The notes beneath the pieces were generated by a model. That model was not told where the DNA came from, made no database searches, and saw only the letters and a program-made list of their open reading frames with translations. This document shows positions 1 to 7,340 of a DNA stretch of 17,151 nucleotides, piece by piece. Numbering within the stretch: the stretch's first letter is position 1; the number at the start of each line of letters is the position of its first letter. The position numbers were made by a program, and so were the translations under genes. The stretch comes from QHBQ01 sp038230695 (GTDB taxonomy: Bacteria; Chloroflexota; Chloroflexia; QHBQ01). Where the stretch lies: NCBI GenBank assembly GCA_038230695.1, contig JBBRMT010000087.1:1-17151 (forward strand), written 5' to 3'.

Positions 1-39
1 TGCTGTGGCGACAAGCGCTGCTGCTAGGTTCTAAATCCT

Positions 40-71
40 GGAGCCGGACCATTTGTGGATGGCCCGGCTCC
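40..71. terminator. Hairpin, possible terminator of an upstream gene
   Basis: GGAGCCGG (40-47) pairs exactly with CCGGCTCC (64-71). After one A/C mismatch, CCAT (49-52) pairs with ATGG (59-62), closing a 6-base loop. The stem is strong, but no run of T follows on either strand, so it may be a transcript-end hairpin or simply an intergenic palindrome. Its place right after a possible plus-strand stop codon at 25-27 favours a role at a transcript end. Confidence 0.4.
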
Positions 72-121
72 GCTTAACCACAGGCAAACTTATACCACTT
101 CCAGCGGGTAATGCGGTAAAT

Positions 122-152
122 CGTAGGGGCGGGCGGTGGCCCGCCCTGGTGC
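122..152 (+). repeat. Inverted repeat arm, left copy (31 bp)
   Basis: These 31 bases are the exact reverse complement of 2570-2600. The arm is itself a hairpin: GGGCGGGC (127-134) pairs with GCCCGCCC (139-146) around a GGTG loop. Similarity continues a little beyond the outer edge: the reverse complement just left of 122 and the sequence just right of 2600 both read close to TTACC(G/C)CAT, with one base inserted. GC-rich palindromes of this kind are often dispersed in many copies in genomes of this type. Whether that holds here cannot be seen from one window. Confidence 0.8.
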
Positions 153-312
153 AGCGCCAACAATGCTGATTTTACTGTATCACCGATGCGAACTGATATT
201 TTACCAATTAGTCGAGGAGATGGTGAGATATGCGTAGGGTCTAACCGTTGTTGGCCCTGGTGCAATTTACACCACCTCCAAACGTTATTGGTAATAGCAA
301 AGGAGCAGAATT

Positions 313-654
313 GTGAGCAACAACATCGCGGTGGCGGGGGATGAAACACTCATTGCCTGCAAACTGAGCGAGCAAGAACTGGCGGCGCATGAACGCGAGC
401 TTGCCGACGCAATCTTTAGCAAAATCGAGCAGGTAGAAGAGCTAGCCGATGGCTTCGCCCTGCGCTTCCCTGGCAGCGATGAGTGGGCTACCCGCCTATT
501 CGAGTTCATCGTTTTCGAGCGGGTTTGCTGCCCATTCTTTACCTTCGAGTTGCTGTTTGAAGCCAACCAGAAGGCAATCTGGCTGAAGCTGCGCGGCGGC
601 GAAGGGGTGAAGGTAATGATCAGGGATGGATTGATGCCAGCAACTAGTCTCTAA
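313..654 (+). CDS. Small Cys-Cys (CCPF) protein of unknown function
   Basis: A 113-residue soluble protein starting with GTG. AAAGGAG ending at 305 sits 7 bases upstream and decides the start. The centre reads FERVCCPFFTFEL (about residues 68-80), with adjacent cysteines C72 and C73 followed by Pro-Phe and alternating aromatics. The N-terminal half is acidic and helical-looking. From memory, short proteins with an 'ER-CCPF-F-L' core occur in many bacteria, sometimes near MerR/ArsR-type metal regulators, so a metal or thiol role is possible but unproven. No signal peptide or membrane segment is visible. It stands alone: the next gene points toward it from the other strand, and hairpins follow its stop codon. 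The function is unknown; that it is a real gene is likely from the ribosome binding site and the conserved-looking core. Confidence 0.75.
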   Translation: MSNNIAVAGDETLIACKLSEQELAAHERELADAIFSKIEQVEELADGFALRFPGSDEWATRLFEFIVFERVCCPFFTFELLFEANQKAIWLKLRGGEGVKVMIRDGLMPATSL

Positions 655-691
655 ACCAGATGAGGCATCTCAATGATTGTTCGCTGGGGTG

Positions 692-743
692 AATGAGCGA
701 TCCGCTGCAAACTCATTAATCTAAGCCCCCAGCGGGGGTTTAG
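692..743. repeat. Two nested/adjacent hairpins after the Cys-Cys gene; inverted copy of the 75-bp repeat core
   Basis: AATGAG (692-697) pairs with CTCATT (712-717). Directly after it lies a 10-bp stem, 721-730 with 734-743, around an AGC loop (one G-T pair). The 20 bases 721-740 are the exact reverse complement of 835-854 inside the tandem repeat, and a further block (GATTCTCC in reverse complement, 745-752) is also shared. No T-run follows on either strand, so this is better read as an inverted, diverged copy of the downstream repeat than as a standard terminator. It could still end transcripts from 313-654. Confidence 0.65.
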
Positions 744-791
744 TGGAGAATCCCGCCCTGTACTGATGCCGAGGCAAACACGACTACACAG

Positions 792-862
792 TGCGTGCTT
801 ACCCCGACATCATTGCGCTTCAAGATTCTCCCCCAACCCCCGCTGGGGGCTTAGTTGATCAA
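792..862 (+). repeat. Tandem repeat unit 1 (71 bp, 75-bp period)
   Basis: First of two near-identical 71-bp units spaced 75 bp apart. By eye, five positions differ between the units. The core is a small hairpin, CCCCC (837-841) with GGGGG (845-849) around GCT, followed by CTTAGTTGATCAA. Unit 1 keeps the perfect stem. Confidence 0.85.
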
Positions 863-866
863 CATT

Positions 867-937
867 TGCGTGCTTGCCATGGCATCATTGCGCTTCAAGA
901 TTCTCCCCCAACCCCCGCTGGGGACTTAGTTGATCAA
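867..937 (+). repeat. Tandem repeat unit 2 (71 bp, 75-bp period)
   Basis: Second unit, separated from the first by 4 bases and ending 8 bases before the permease stop codon. One of its differences (A at 924 in place of G) breaks the last pair of the C/G stem. Two units are too few, and the units too long, for a CRISPR array; a locally duplicated intergenic palindromic element fits better. Confidence 0.85.
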
Positions 938-945
938 AGCTGCGC

Positions 946-2355
946 TTATTGCTCGACCACTGGCGCAGGCAGCGCCTTGCTGTTAGCGGCGGCCAAGAGC
1001 CGCGCCAGCAGCAGGTAGGCCGCGCCTGCCACGATAAAGCCGACGTAGTAGGCGACATCGCCGCCGTTGAACCAACTAACAAACGGGCCGACGAGCTTGG
1101 GGTCGGTGGAGTGGTTGATGAACGGTACGCTGGCGGCTACTCCGATGAGGAAAGCGGCAATGCCCGCCCAGTGGAAGGGTTCGACGGCAACGGCCTGCCC
1201 ATCGTTCCTGCCGCGATTGACGATGAAGAAGTGGGCGGCGACCACCGCCAGCCAGGGAGCAATCCAGTAGGAGATGAGCAGCAGGAAGCTCTCATATCCT
1301 TTGGCAAAGTCGTTAGCGAACAGGTAGTAGGTGAACACCCCTCCCAGCAACCCGACCGCAACCACGCTGACCCAACGTTTGATTGGCAGTTCCAGGGTGA
1401 GCAGCGACATCGCGCCGGTATAGATGTTTAGCACGTTAGCAGTGATGGTGCCGAGGACGATGGCGATCAGGGCAGGGACGGCCAGGTTGCTGCCCACGGT
1501 GGTGACTACCCGCTGAATGGGGTCGGCGTTCGCGCCAGTGAAGCCGGTCGCGCTGGTTACAAGTGCGCCGAGGAACTCGACCAGCACGCAGGAGATGAAG
1601 CTGCCCAGGAAGGTGTAACCGAACACCCGCGCCTTGCTGCTATCGGGGCGCAGGTAGCGGGAGTAATCCGCGCCATAGGTGGACCAACTGAACACGTAGC
1701 TCGCCACTGCGGTAATAAGCAGCAGCAGCATCCCGAAGTGAGCCGTGCCGCTGACCGTGGCGGGCTTGCTGAAGTTGGCGAAGGCGGGCGCAGCGGTGAT
1801 GTACATCACCACGAACAGTGCGCCCAGTACTACTGCCATTACCCGTTCGAAGGCGTGGATGAGGTTGTGGCCGTAGATGCCGAGTATCATCTGCGCCCCA
1901 CTGAGAACCAGCAGCGCGGGCAGGAAATCGAAGTTAAACAACCGCGCAAGAGCGAAGCTGCCCAGTACGCTGTTGACTGCGTACCAGCCGGTGCAACTCA
2001 GCCAGTTGAGCAGGGCGGGCAGGTACGCGCCGAAGCGCCCGAAGCTGCGCCGCGTGAGTGGCAGTTGCGGCACGCCCGATATTGGCCCCATCATCGAGGC
2101 GAGACCCACCAGGGCGCAGCCGATCACGTTGCCAACGATGATAGCGAGCAATGCATCGCCCAAACTGAGGCCGAACACGATTGCCAGCGCCCCCACCAGC
2201 CAGGCGGGCATCCCCAGGTTGGCCGAGAACCACAGGGTGAATAGCTGGCCGACGTTGCCATGCCGTTCGCTCAGGGGGATCGGCTCTACCCCGTGCTGCT
2301 CCACCGCCAGCGTGGCGGCGTTGCCTTTTACCTGATCGCTAGTTACTGCTGCCAT
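946..2355 (-). CDS. NCS1-family cytosine/purine-type permease
   Basis: A 469-residue integral membrane transporter of the nucleobase:cation symporter-1 family (CodB/Mhp1/allantoin permease relatives). It should import a nucleobase or related heterocycle across the inner membrane with an ion. A hydrophilic N-terminus is followed by about twelve hydrophobic segments. Family landmarks are FSANLGMPAW (about 43-52, TM1), RRSFGRFG then GW (102-109, 124, TM3), and WSTYGADYSRYL (224-235), the conserved NCS1 loop before TM7; an N-rich NIYTGAMSLL segment falls in the second half. Length is normal. The frame stays open to a GTG at 2376, but AAGGAG lies inside that extension, 8-9 bases before the ATG at 2353-2355, so the shorter start is preferred. 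The gene is monocistronic. The exact substrate cannot be read from sequence. Confidence 0.9.
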   Translation of the reverse strand: MAAVTSDQVKGNAATLAVEQHGVEPIPLSERHGNVGQLFTLWFSANLGMPAWLVGALAIVFGLSLGDALLAIIVGNVIGCALVGLASMMGPISGVPQLPLTRRSFGRFGAYLPALLNWLSCTGWYAVNSVLGSFALARLFNFDFLPALLVLSGAQMILGIYGHNLIHAFERVMAVVLGALFVVMYITAAPAFANFSKPATVSGTAHFGMLLLLITAVASYVFSWSTYGADYSRYLRPDSSKARVFGYTFLGSFISCVLVEFLGALVTSATGFTGANADPIQRVVTTVGSNLAVPALIAIVLGTITANVLNIYTGAMSLLTLELPIKRWVSVVAVGLLGGVFTYYLFANDFAKGYESFLLLISYWIAPWLAVVAAHFFIVNRGRNDGQAVAVEPFHWAGIAAFLIGVAASVPFINHSTDPKLVGPFVSWFNGGDVAYYVGFIVAGAAYLLLARLLAAANSKALPAPVVEQ

Positions 2356-2412
2356 TTTGCTTGTCTCCTTTTTCACAACTAAGTGTCAAACATACACCGA
2401 ACTGCTGGTGTA

Positions 2413-2442
2413 ATATTAACACAATGCTAGCTGTCTTGTCAA
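2413..2442 (-). promoter_or_regulatory. Sigma70-type promoter for the permease
   Basis: On the minus strand a perfect TTGACA (complement of 2437-2442) is followed after 17 bases by TTAATA (2414-2419), or after 18 by TAATAT (2413-2418). It lies about 60 bases upstream of the permease ATG at 2355, and nothing else on that strand could use it. Confidence 0.6.
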
Positions 2443-2569
2443 GAGTAAACCAGGTGATTTATACAATTTGGCGAAACCACTTGTGCTGCTGGCTCGTTGA
2501 AAAAATGCTGACGAAGGGTTGGCGATGCGCCCGCTATGTGTAATGCAACTTATTGATTGGCTAGTTCTC

Positions 2570-2600
2570 GCACCAGGGCGGGCCACCGCCCGCCCCTACG
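2570..2600 (-). repeat. Inverted repeat arm, right copy (31 bp)
   Basis: Exact reverse complement of 122-152, with the same internal GC-rich 8-bp stem. With the left arm it encloses about 2.4 kb holding the Cys-Cys gene and the permease. No transposase or obvious target duplication is visible, so either dispersed repeats by chance or the edges of a mobile segment are possible. Confidence 0.8.
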
Positions 2601-2784
2601 CTTACCCCATAACTTTTATCACACCCGCGCCCGCTTGGGGCTTGCGCCGCTGCTGCTACTTCGGCTAAAATAGGGCGGTCGGAGAATAAATTACACCAGG
2701 TCAAGAGCAGTCTGTCCATAACCATCAAAACAAGGGAAAAGATACGTAAGCATATTGCCGTTTGAGCATCAAGGTGAAGCTACC

Positions 2785-2812
2785 CTGGGGGGCTAGGGGT
2801 TCAGCCCCCCAG
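2785..2812 (+). promoter_or_regulatory. Strong leader hairpin before the membrane protein gene
   Basis: CTGGGGGGCT (2785-2794) pairs perfectly with AGCCCCCCAG (2803-2812) around an 8-base loop. It ends 23 bases before the ATG at 2836, which has no recognisable Shine-Dalgarno sequence in front of it. Within the leader it could act as an attenuator or affect translation; it could also be another dispersed palindrome. Confidence 0.5.
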
Positions 2813-2835
2813 CAGCGTATGCGTGCAAATAACTT

Positions 2836-4998
2836 ATGATTGAAAATACTTCCACAATTGTCGCGCCCCGGCGCACCCTGCCGCGAGGCAGCTTCGCGCT
2901 GCTTTATACTATCCTGCTGCTGGGTCTGGCTGCACTTGCCACTTACCCGCTGCTATTCTACGCCAGCGACCACCTGGGCAGCCTGTATGATCAGTTCGAT
3001 AGCGTTTGGCGCATCTGGGCCAGCCTCTACCACCTGCCCCACGACCCGCTGCATCTGTTTCAGGCTCCCATCTTCTATCCCTACCCCAACAGCCTGCTGT
3101 TCGACGAGCTAATCTTTGGCGAGGCGCTGCTGGCTGCTCCGTTCGCGTTGATAACCGGCAACCTGATCCTCAGCTTCAATATTGTGACGCTGCTCACCTT
3201 TGTGATCGCCGGTTGGGGCGGCTACCTGCTTGCCCACCATCTGACTGGCAGCCGGGTTGCGGCGATGGTGGCCGGGTTGCTCTACTCCTTCAGCGCTTAC
3301 CACTTCGCCCACTGGGGGCAAATCGGCCTCGCCAACATCGGCTACCTGCCGCTGCTGCTGCTAGCCCTCGACAAGCTGCTGCGTAGCGGAGGGCGGAGCA
3401 TAGGCTGGGCGGTGGCCCTAGTTGTGTTGATCGCGCTGCAGGCTCTATCGGCGCAATATTATTTCTTCTATATGATCATTATGCTGGGCCTCTACCTACT
3501 CTATGCCCTGCTCCACCGCGAGACGCGCCAATATTTCACCACCCTGTTTGGCGTGCGGCTGGTGGTAGCTGGGCTGGCGGGGATAATTCCTGCGCTGCCA
3601 TTCTACCTTACCTACCTGAAGATACAGAACACCTACCAATTTAGTGTGCCTACTGAACAGGTATATATGCTATCCGCCAATCTAAAGAGCCTGTTCGCCG
3701 CACCTAGCAGCGCCCCCTGGCTACACAGCTTGCTACTAAGATTCGAGGGTAACCACTATACTGCCTATGAGGTGAGCATCTTCCCCGGCATTATTCCCAT
3801 ATTGCTGGCGCTAATCGGCGTAATCTGGTGGCTCGGTCATCGCCGCGCTGGTGGTAACTTCTATGTCCCGTTCCTGCTCATCCTCGGCTTTAGTAGCGTG
3901 ATACTTGCGCTCGGCCCCTACTTGCAACTCAACTACAGCGATGTGGCGGGCAGCCGCACCGCTGTGCCACTTCCCTACCTGCTTCTCTATCGCTTCGTCC
4001 CTGGCTTCACTGGTATGCACGCAGTGGCCCGCATCTCGCTGCTGGGGACACTGGCGCTTAGTATGCTGGCTGCCTACGGCGTGGCCGTGATTGCCGCCTG
4101 GTTCAGCAGAAAACAGTCAGCCAGCAACGATGCGCCCCCTCTGCAACCTTCCCGCCCACTGGCCCGTTATGCGCTCACCCTGTTGCCAGTGTTGCTGGTG
4201 GGCTTCGCCCTATTCGAGCAAATTGGTCTGCCCCGCGATGTTACCGCTGTGCCTGCGCCTAGCGCGGCCTATCGCTGGCTGGCTGCTGCGCCACCTGGAC
4301 CGGCCCTGGAGTTGCCCACCGTCATCTTTCGGCAGGGGCTGAATAACGCGGTCATGCTCAATCGCTATCAGTATTTCACCTCCTACCATCGCCACCCCAT
4401 CGTCAACGGCCCGGCTAGCAGCCTCAACCCTGGTGGATACGAAAATCTGGTCGCCGACTTTCCCGCCCAGTTTCCCTCGCTTGAAACGATAGATTTCCTG
4501 CGTGGTCTGGCGGTGCGCTATGTTATCTTTCACCTCGACGACATGAGCGCCAAGCAGCGTGATCGCCTTTTCCGCCAACACCAGCGCTTGGCCGTTGCCT
4601 GGGGTTGGCGGGCAGGCTTCGATAGCGCCGGTCATACGCTGAACGAAACTGCCAGCCAGGGGCGCAGTAGCGGCGATCTGGTTTATGAGATCCTGCCAGT
4701 CGGCGACTCGGTGTTGCACCTGAGCGGGCTTGCGCCAGCGGGAAGTCGCATCTACTTTTCGGACACCAACGATAAGACGTACAACGGCTACATGGGGGTG
4801 GCGGAGTACGTAATGGGCGGAGCGGGCAGCGCCATCTACGGCTACAGTAAATCCAACTTTGGCGTACAGGTGCTACCCCCGCTAGCCAACAACAAGTACG
4901 ATTACGCCTTGTTGTACACCGGCGAACCGACCACCGCCTTCCCCACCGCTACCCGCGTCTGGGGCAACGCTAGCATCACCCTCTATCGCCTGCGCTGA
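2836..4998 (+). CDS. Polytopic membrane protein, GT-C glycosyltransferase-like
   Basis: A 720-residue protein with about ten or more membrane segments over residues 20-470 and a soluble C-terminal part of roughly 250 residues. The first outside loop carries DQFDSVWRIW (52-61) and then IFYPYPNSLLF (79-89). An acidic pair in the first loop is typical of GT-C enzymes, which use polyprenyl-phosphate sugars on the outer face of the membrane. The C-terminal part has the pattern Y-x-YFTSYHRHPIVNG followed by LRGLAVRYVIFH, seen in uncharacterised membrane proteins of Chloroflexota and Actinobacteria. Sugar donor and acceptor are unknown, and the GT-C call is by analogy. It converges on a similar gene, leaving 7 bases between the stops. 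The ATG lacks a clear ribosome binding site, and a G/C hairpin precedes it. Confidence 0.7.
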   Translation: MIENTSTIVAPRRTLPRGSFALLYTILLLGLAALATYPLLFYASDHLGSLYDQFDSVWRIWASLYHLPHDPLHLFQAPIFYPYPNSLLFDELIFGEALLAAPFALITGNLILSFNIVTLLTFVIAGWGGYLLAHHLTGSRVAAMVAGLLYSFSAYHFAHWGQIGLANIGYLPLLLLALDKLLRSGGRSIGWAVALVVLIALQALSAQYYFFYMIIMLGLYLLYALLHRETRQYFTTLFGVRLVVAGLAGIIPALPFYLTYLKIQNTYQFSVPTEQVYMLSANLKSLFAAPSSAPWLHSLLLRFEGNHYTAYEVSIFPGIIPILLALIGVIWWLGHRRAGGNFYVPFLLILGFSSVILALGPYLQLNYSDVAGSRTAVPLPYLLLYRFVPGFTGMHAVARISLLGTLALSMLAAYGVAVIAAWFSRKQSASNDAPPLQPSRPLARYALTLLPVLLVGFALFEQIGLPRDVTAVPAPSAAYRWLAAAPPGPALELPTVIFRQGLNNAVMLNRYQYFTSYHRHPIVNGPASSLNPGGYENLVADFPAQFPSLETIDFLRGLAVRYVIFHLDDMSAKQRDRLFRQHQRLAVAWGWRAGFDSAGHTLNETASQGRSSGDLVYEILPVGDSVLHLSGLAPAGSRIYFSDTNDKTYNGYMGVAEYVMGGAGSAIYGYSKSNFGVQVLPPLANNKYDYALLYTGEPTTAFPTATRVWGNASITLYRLR

Positions 4999-5005
4999 GG
5001 CAGCG

Positions 5006-7174
5006 CTATTCTATGCTGATGCTAGCAACGGCAAAATCGAGGTGCGGGTTGGGGTTGGCGGGATCGGACGGTACATTGAAGCGCAACTCGTTGTTGCCCG
5101 GCTGCAGGTTTAGTGGCTGGTTGATTGTCTGCATCTGGATTTGCAGCAACGGGCTGGTGAGCGGCTGCCCATTAAGACTGAGGACAACGCTACGAGGCTG
5201 GTGTAGCGCGGCGATGGTGATGGTTAGATAGGCGAGGCGTGGCGCGACGCTGATATTGACCACATCGAGCGCAGAGCCGTCCTCACCCAGACGCTGTACT
5301 CCGGCAGCGGTCTTGATCGGATTGCCCCAGCCATCGCCGAGGGCCATGGGCAGCACGGTGGTCGTGGCCGTCATTGGCACAGCGTAGGCGGTAATCGCCG
5401 GATCATCCGCCACTGGGGTAGCGTCTGGCAACGCCGTGCCGACGATAGCGCGGACAGCAGCGTAGCCCCTCGTACCCAACATCCACTTGGATAGCACGAT
5501 GTAATGAATGTTGTAGTAAGCCAGCACTGCCGCAGCATAACTGGATGGCGCGACCGTGGGGGTGAGGATATCGTTGGCGGAGGGTATCACCAGGTCGGAG
5601 AACCAGCGGATCACTGGCGTGCGCTGCGCGAAGCAGTGGCAAGGCTTGCGGGCGATCTGGCCGCCCAACAGTTGCTTGTGGTGAATGTATTGCAGCCCCT
5701 CGTCGTACTCGATATACGTTTTGTCCGCCACCGGCGCTTGCAGGATGGCGTAGCTGGCCGCATCTGCGCCAAGTTGATAGTAGAAAGGTGACACCGGCTG
5801 GCTGGTGGTTGGGTAGTTGATGGGGATGAACTCGATCACTATGATCGCTGCCGCCAGCAGCGGGATGCCCAGGCGAAGCAGCGGTCCCCGCTGCGACAGA
5901 TGCAGGCGCTGGCTGAACGCTTGCCAACCGAAGCCCGCCAACACACCGATGCAGAGATAGGCGATTAGCGAGAAGCGGGCGGGGTCGCGGCTGATGTTGA
6001 AGAAGGGTAGGTTCAGCAGCAGGTTGTAGGGCAGCGGAATGGCGGTGTCCGTGCCGTTGATAAACAGATCGGGGCCGAGCGCCAGTGAGGCAAACAGCAA
6101 GCCGATCGCCGCCCACTGCCAGACCTGTCGCCAATATGCAAACAAGCCAATTAGCGCGAGGATGAGCGGTAGATAACCACTGTTAGCCATGCCCAGGATT
6201 GCGCCATAGCGATTGCCAACGAAGTTTTGCGCCTGCGCCCAGCCTCCCCACAGCGGATTGACCCCATTAGGCGTAAACCAGGTGGACAGATCCCACGAGT
6301 GGCCCAATGTCTCCGAGAAGGGGCGGGAATATGAATTGGCAAGCGCCTCACGGATGCTGGGGATGAGGATTGGCGAGAGGATAATCAAACCGCCCGCCAC
6401 TGCCAGAGCCACATTGCGTAGCATCAGCAGCCGTTCGCCCCAGCTACTTTCGCGCAGCAGCAGGTAGATGAAGTAAGCGGCGGTGAAGAGCATCATGTAG
6501 ACGAGGAACTGCCAGTCGGTAAGCGCGGTGCAGGCCAGGAAGATGGCTGCCCCCGCCAGCCAGCGCAACGGCAGACGGTTGGTTTGTCCACGCGGCGGTG
6601 TAGCTTTGACCAGACAGAGGATGTAGAGCGGCATCCACAGCATCATCAGTTGCACTGCCTGACCGCTGCCAAAATAGTTCCAGCGCATTGGATTGCAGAA
6701 GCTATAGACTGCCCCCACAATCCACGCGGCAAACCCAGCCAACCCCAGGCCGCGACCAAGCGCATAGCCACCCATCGCGGTGAAGACGAACGAGCTAATT
6801 GCCACCAGATTTGCGGTTACCAGCGGCCCCAGCAGCACGGTGAAAGGCAGGGCCAGCATATCGGTAAGCGGCGCAAAGCTGTGGAACAGTAGGCTGACCT
6901 GATTGGGGTAGTAGATATAATTGGTGTAAAAGGGATTGGTGTGCAGGTCGAGCAGGGAGTAGCGCATCCACCACAGGTTCCACACGTTCTGCCAGCCATC
7001 GTTAGCCCCTACCAGGTGGGTGGAGATTAGCGGCAGCAACGCCCGCAGCAGCAGCAGAGTAACCAGCAGATAAGCCGCCCAGGGCAACGCGGCAAGGGCG
7101 AGGCTCTGGCGAGCCGAGGCTGCCGCTGGAGTTGCGGCGGGAGCAGGCGTTTCGGTTGTTTCCGAATTAGACAT
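5006..7174 (-). CDS. Polytopic membrane protein, GT-C glycosyltransferase-like (relative of the converging gene)
   Basis: A 722-residue membrane protein with a Ser/Thr/Ala/Pro-rich N-terminal tail (1-24), about ten or more membrane helices, and a C-terminal soluble region of about 270 residues. Its first loop (NDGWQNVWNLWW, 58-69; then YIYYPN and SLLFHS) lines up with the same place in the converging neighbour: D59 with D52, W65 and W68 with W58 and W61. The C-terminal part keeps an analogous 'YIHHKQLLGGQ...YYNIHYIVLSKW' pattern. The two are therefore probably paralogues of one GT-C-like family; the function is inferred, not shown. The frame extends to 7225, but AGGAAAG sits upstream of the ATG at 7172-7174, which begins a more typical N-terminus. 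A promoter fits just upstream. Confidence 0.7.
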   Translation of the reverse strand: MSNSETTETPAPAATPAAASARQSLALAALPWAAYLLVTLLLLRALLPLISTHLVGANDGWQNVWNLWWMRYSLLDLHTNPFYTNYIYYPNQVSLLFHSFAPLTDMLALPFTVLLGPLVTANLVAISSFVFTAMGGYALGRGLGLAGFAAWIVGAVYSFCNPMRWNYFGSGQAVQLMMLWMPLYILCLVKATPPRGQTNRLPLRWLAGAAIFLACTALTDWQFLVYMMLFTAAYFIYLLLRESSWGERLLMLRNVALAVAGGLIILSPILIPSIREALANSYSRPFSETLGHSWDLSTWFTPNGVNPLWGGWAQAQNFVGNRYGAILGMANSGYLPLILALIGLFAYWRQVWQWAAIGLLFASLALGPDLFINGTDTAIPLPYNLLLNLPFFNISRDPARFSLIAYLCIGVLAGFGWQAFSQRLHLSQRGPLLRLGIPLLAAAIIVIEFIPINYPTTSQPVSPFYYQLGADAASYAILQAPVADKTYIEYDEGLQYIHHKQLLGGQIARKPCHCFAQRTPVIRWFSDLVIPSANDILTPTVAPSSYAAAVLAYYNIHYIVLSKWMLGTRGYAAVRAIVGTALPDATPVADDPAITAYAVPMTATTTVLPMALGDGWGNPIKTAAGVQRLGEDGSALDVVNISVAPRLAYLTITIAALHQPRSVVLSLNGQPLTSPLLQIQMQTINQPLNLQPGNNELRFNVPSDPANPNPHLDFAVASISIE

Positions 7175-7220
7175 GGAGACACTTTCCTGGGCGCATATTG
7201 ACAGGCTGGGGCGCGGCATT

Positions 7221-7250
7221 ATCATACTTCACTGCCGCTGCTGTGGTCAA
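7221..7250 (-). promoter_or_regulatory. Promoter for the minus-strand membrane protein
   Basis: On the minus strand TTGACC (complement of 7245-7250) is followed after 18 bases by TATGAT (complement of 7221-7226), about 45 bases upstream of the ATG at 7174. It is back to back with the comM promoter. Confidence 0.5.
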
Positions 7251-7263
7251 GCTGAAGCCTGAT

Positions 7264-7292
7264 TTGTATTATGCGTACTCCCGTGCTATAAT
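7264..7292 (+). promoter_or_regulatory. Extended -10 promoter for comM
   Basis: TTGTAT (7264-7269), 17 bases, then a perfect TATAAT (7287-7292) preceded by TGC, an extended -10. It lies about 48 bases before the comM ATG. Confidence 0.65.
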
Positions 7293-7340
7293 CAGCCCGT
7301 CTTCACCTATATCATCTTTTGCCATGAAGGGAGCCTACCC

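Larger units (their letters stand above)
1..312. other. Gene-poor left edge with palindromes
   Basis: No convincing complete gene lies here. The first bases could be the 3' end of a plus-strand gene: frame 1 reads a short Cys-rich tail (CCGDKRCC) and stops at 25-27, just before the hairpin at 40-71. Eight codons are too few to name it. The stretch also holds one arm of the long inverted repeat (122-152). A short phrase, cctggtgca, occurs twice, at 145-153 and 256-264. I see no clear promoter for the small gene at 313, although its ribosome binding site is good. Confidence 0.4.
2356..2835. other. Intergenic region between permease and membrane protein
   Basis: A 480-base stretch between two divergent genes. 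It holds the permease promoter (2413-2442), the right arm of the long inverted repeat (2570-2600), a weak plus-strand promoter candidate (TTGCGC at 2642-2647, 18 bases, TAAAAT at 2666-2671), and a strong hairpin close to the next start (2785-2812). An open frame at 2361-2543 has no ribosome binding site and no recognisable content; I do not call it a gene. Confidence 0.6.

Noticed and set aside
692..937. CRISPR array
   Set aside because: There are only two direct units of 71 bp with a 4-bp gap and no spacers; the inverted copy also argues against it.
791..1018. Open frame encoding a repeated peptide (DIIALQDSPPTPAG...LVDQ twice)
   Set aside because: The peptide repeat is only the 75-bp DNA repeat read in frame (75 is divisible by 3). 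There is no ribosome binding site, and its end runs antisense into the permease.
2361..2543. 60-codon open frame upstream of the permease
   Set aside because: It overlaps the permease start and promoter on the other strand, with no ribosome binding site and no recognisable composition.
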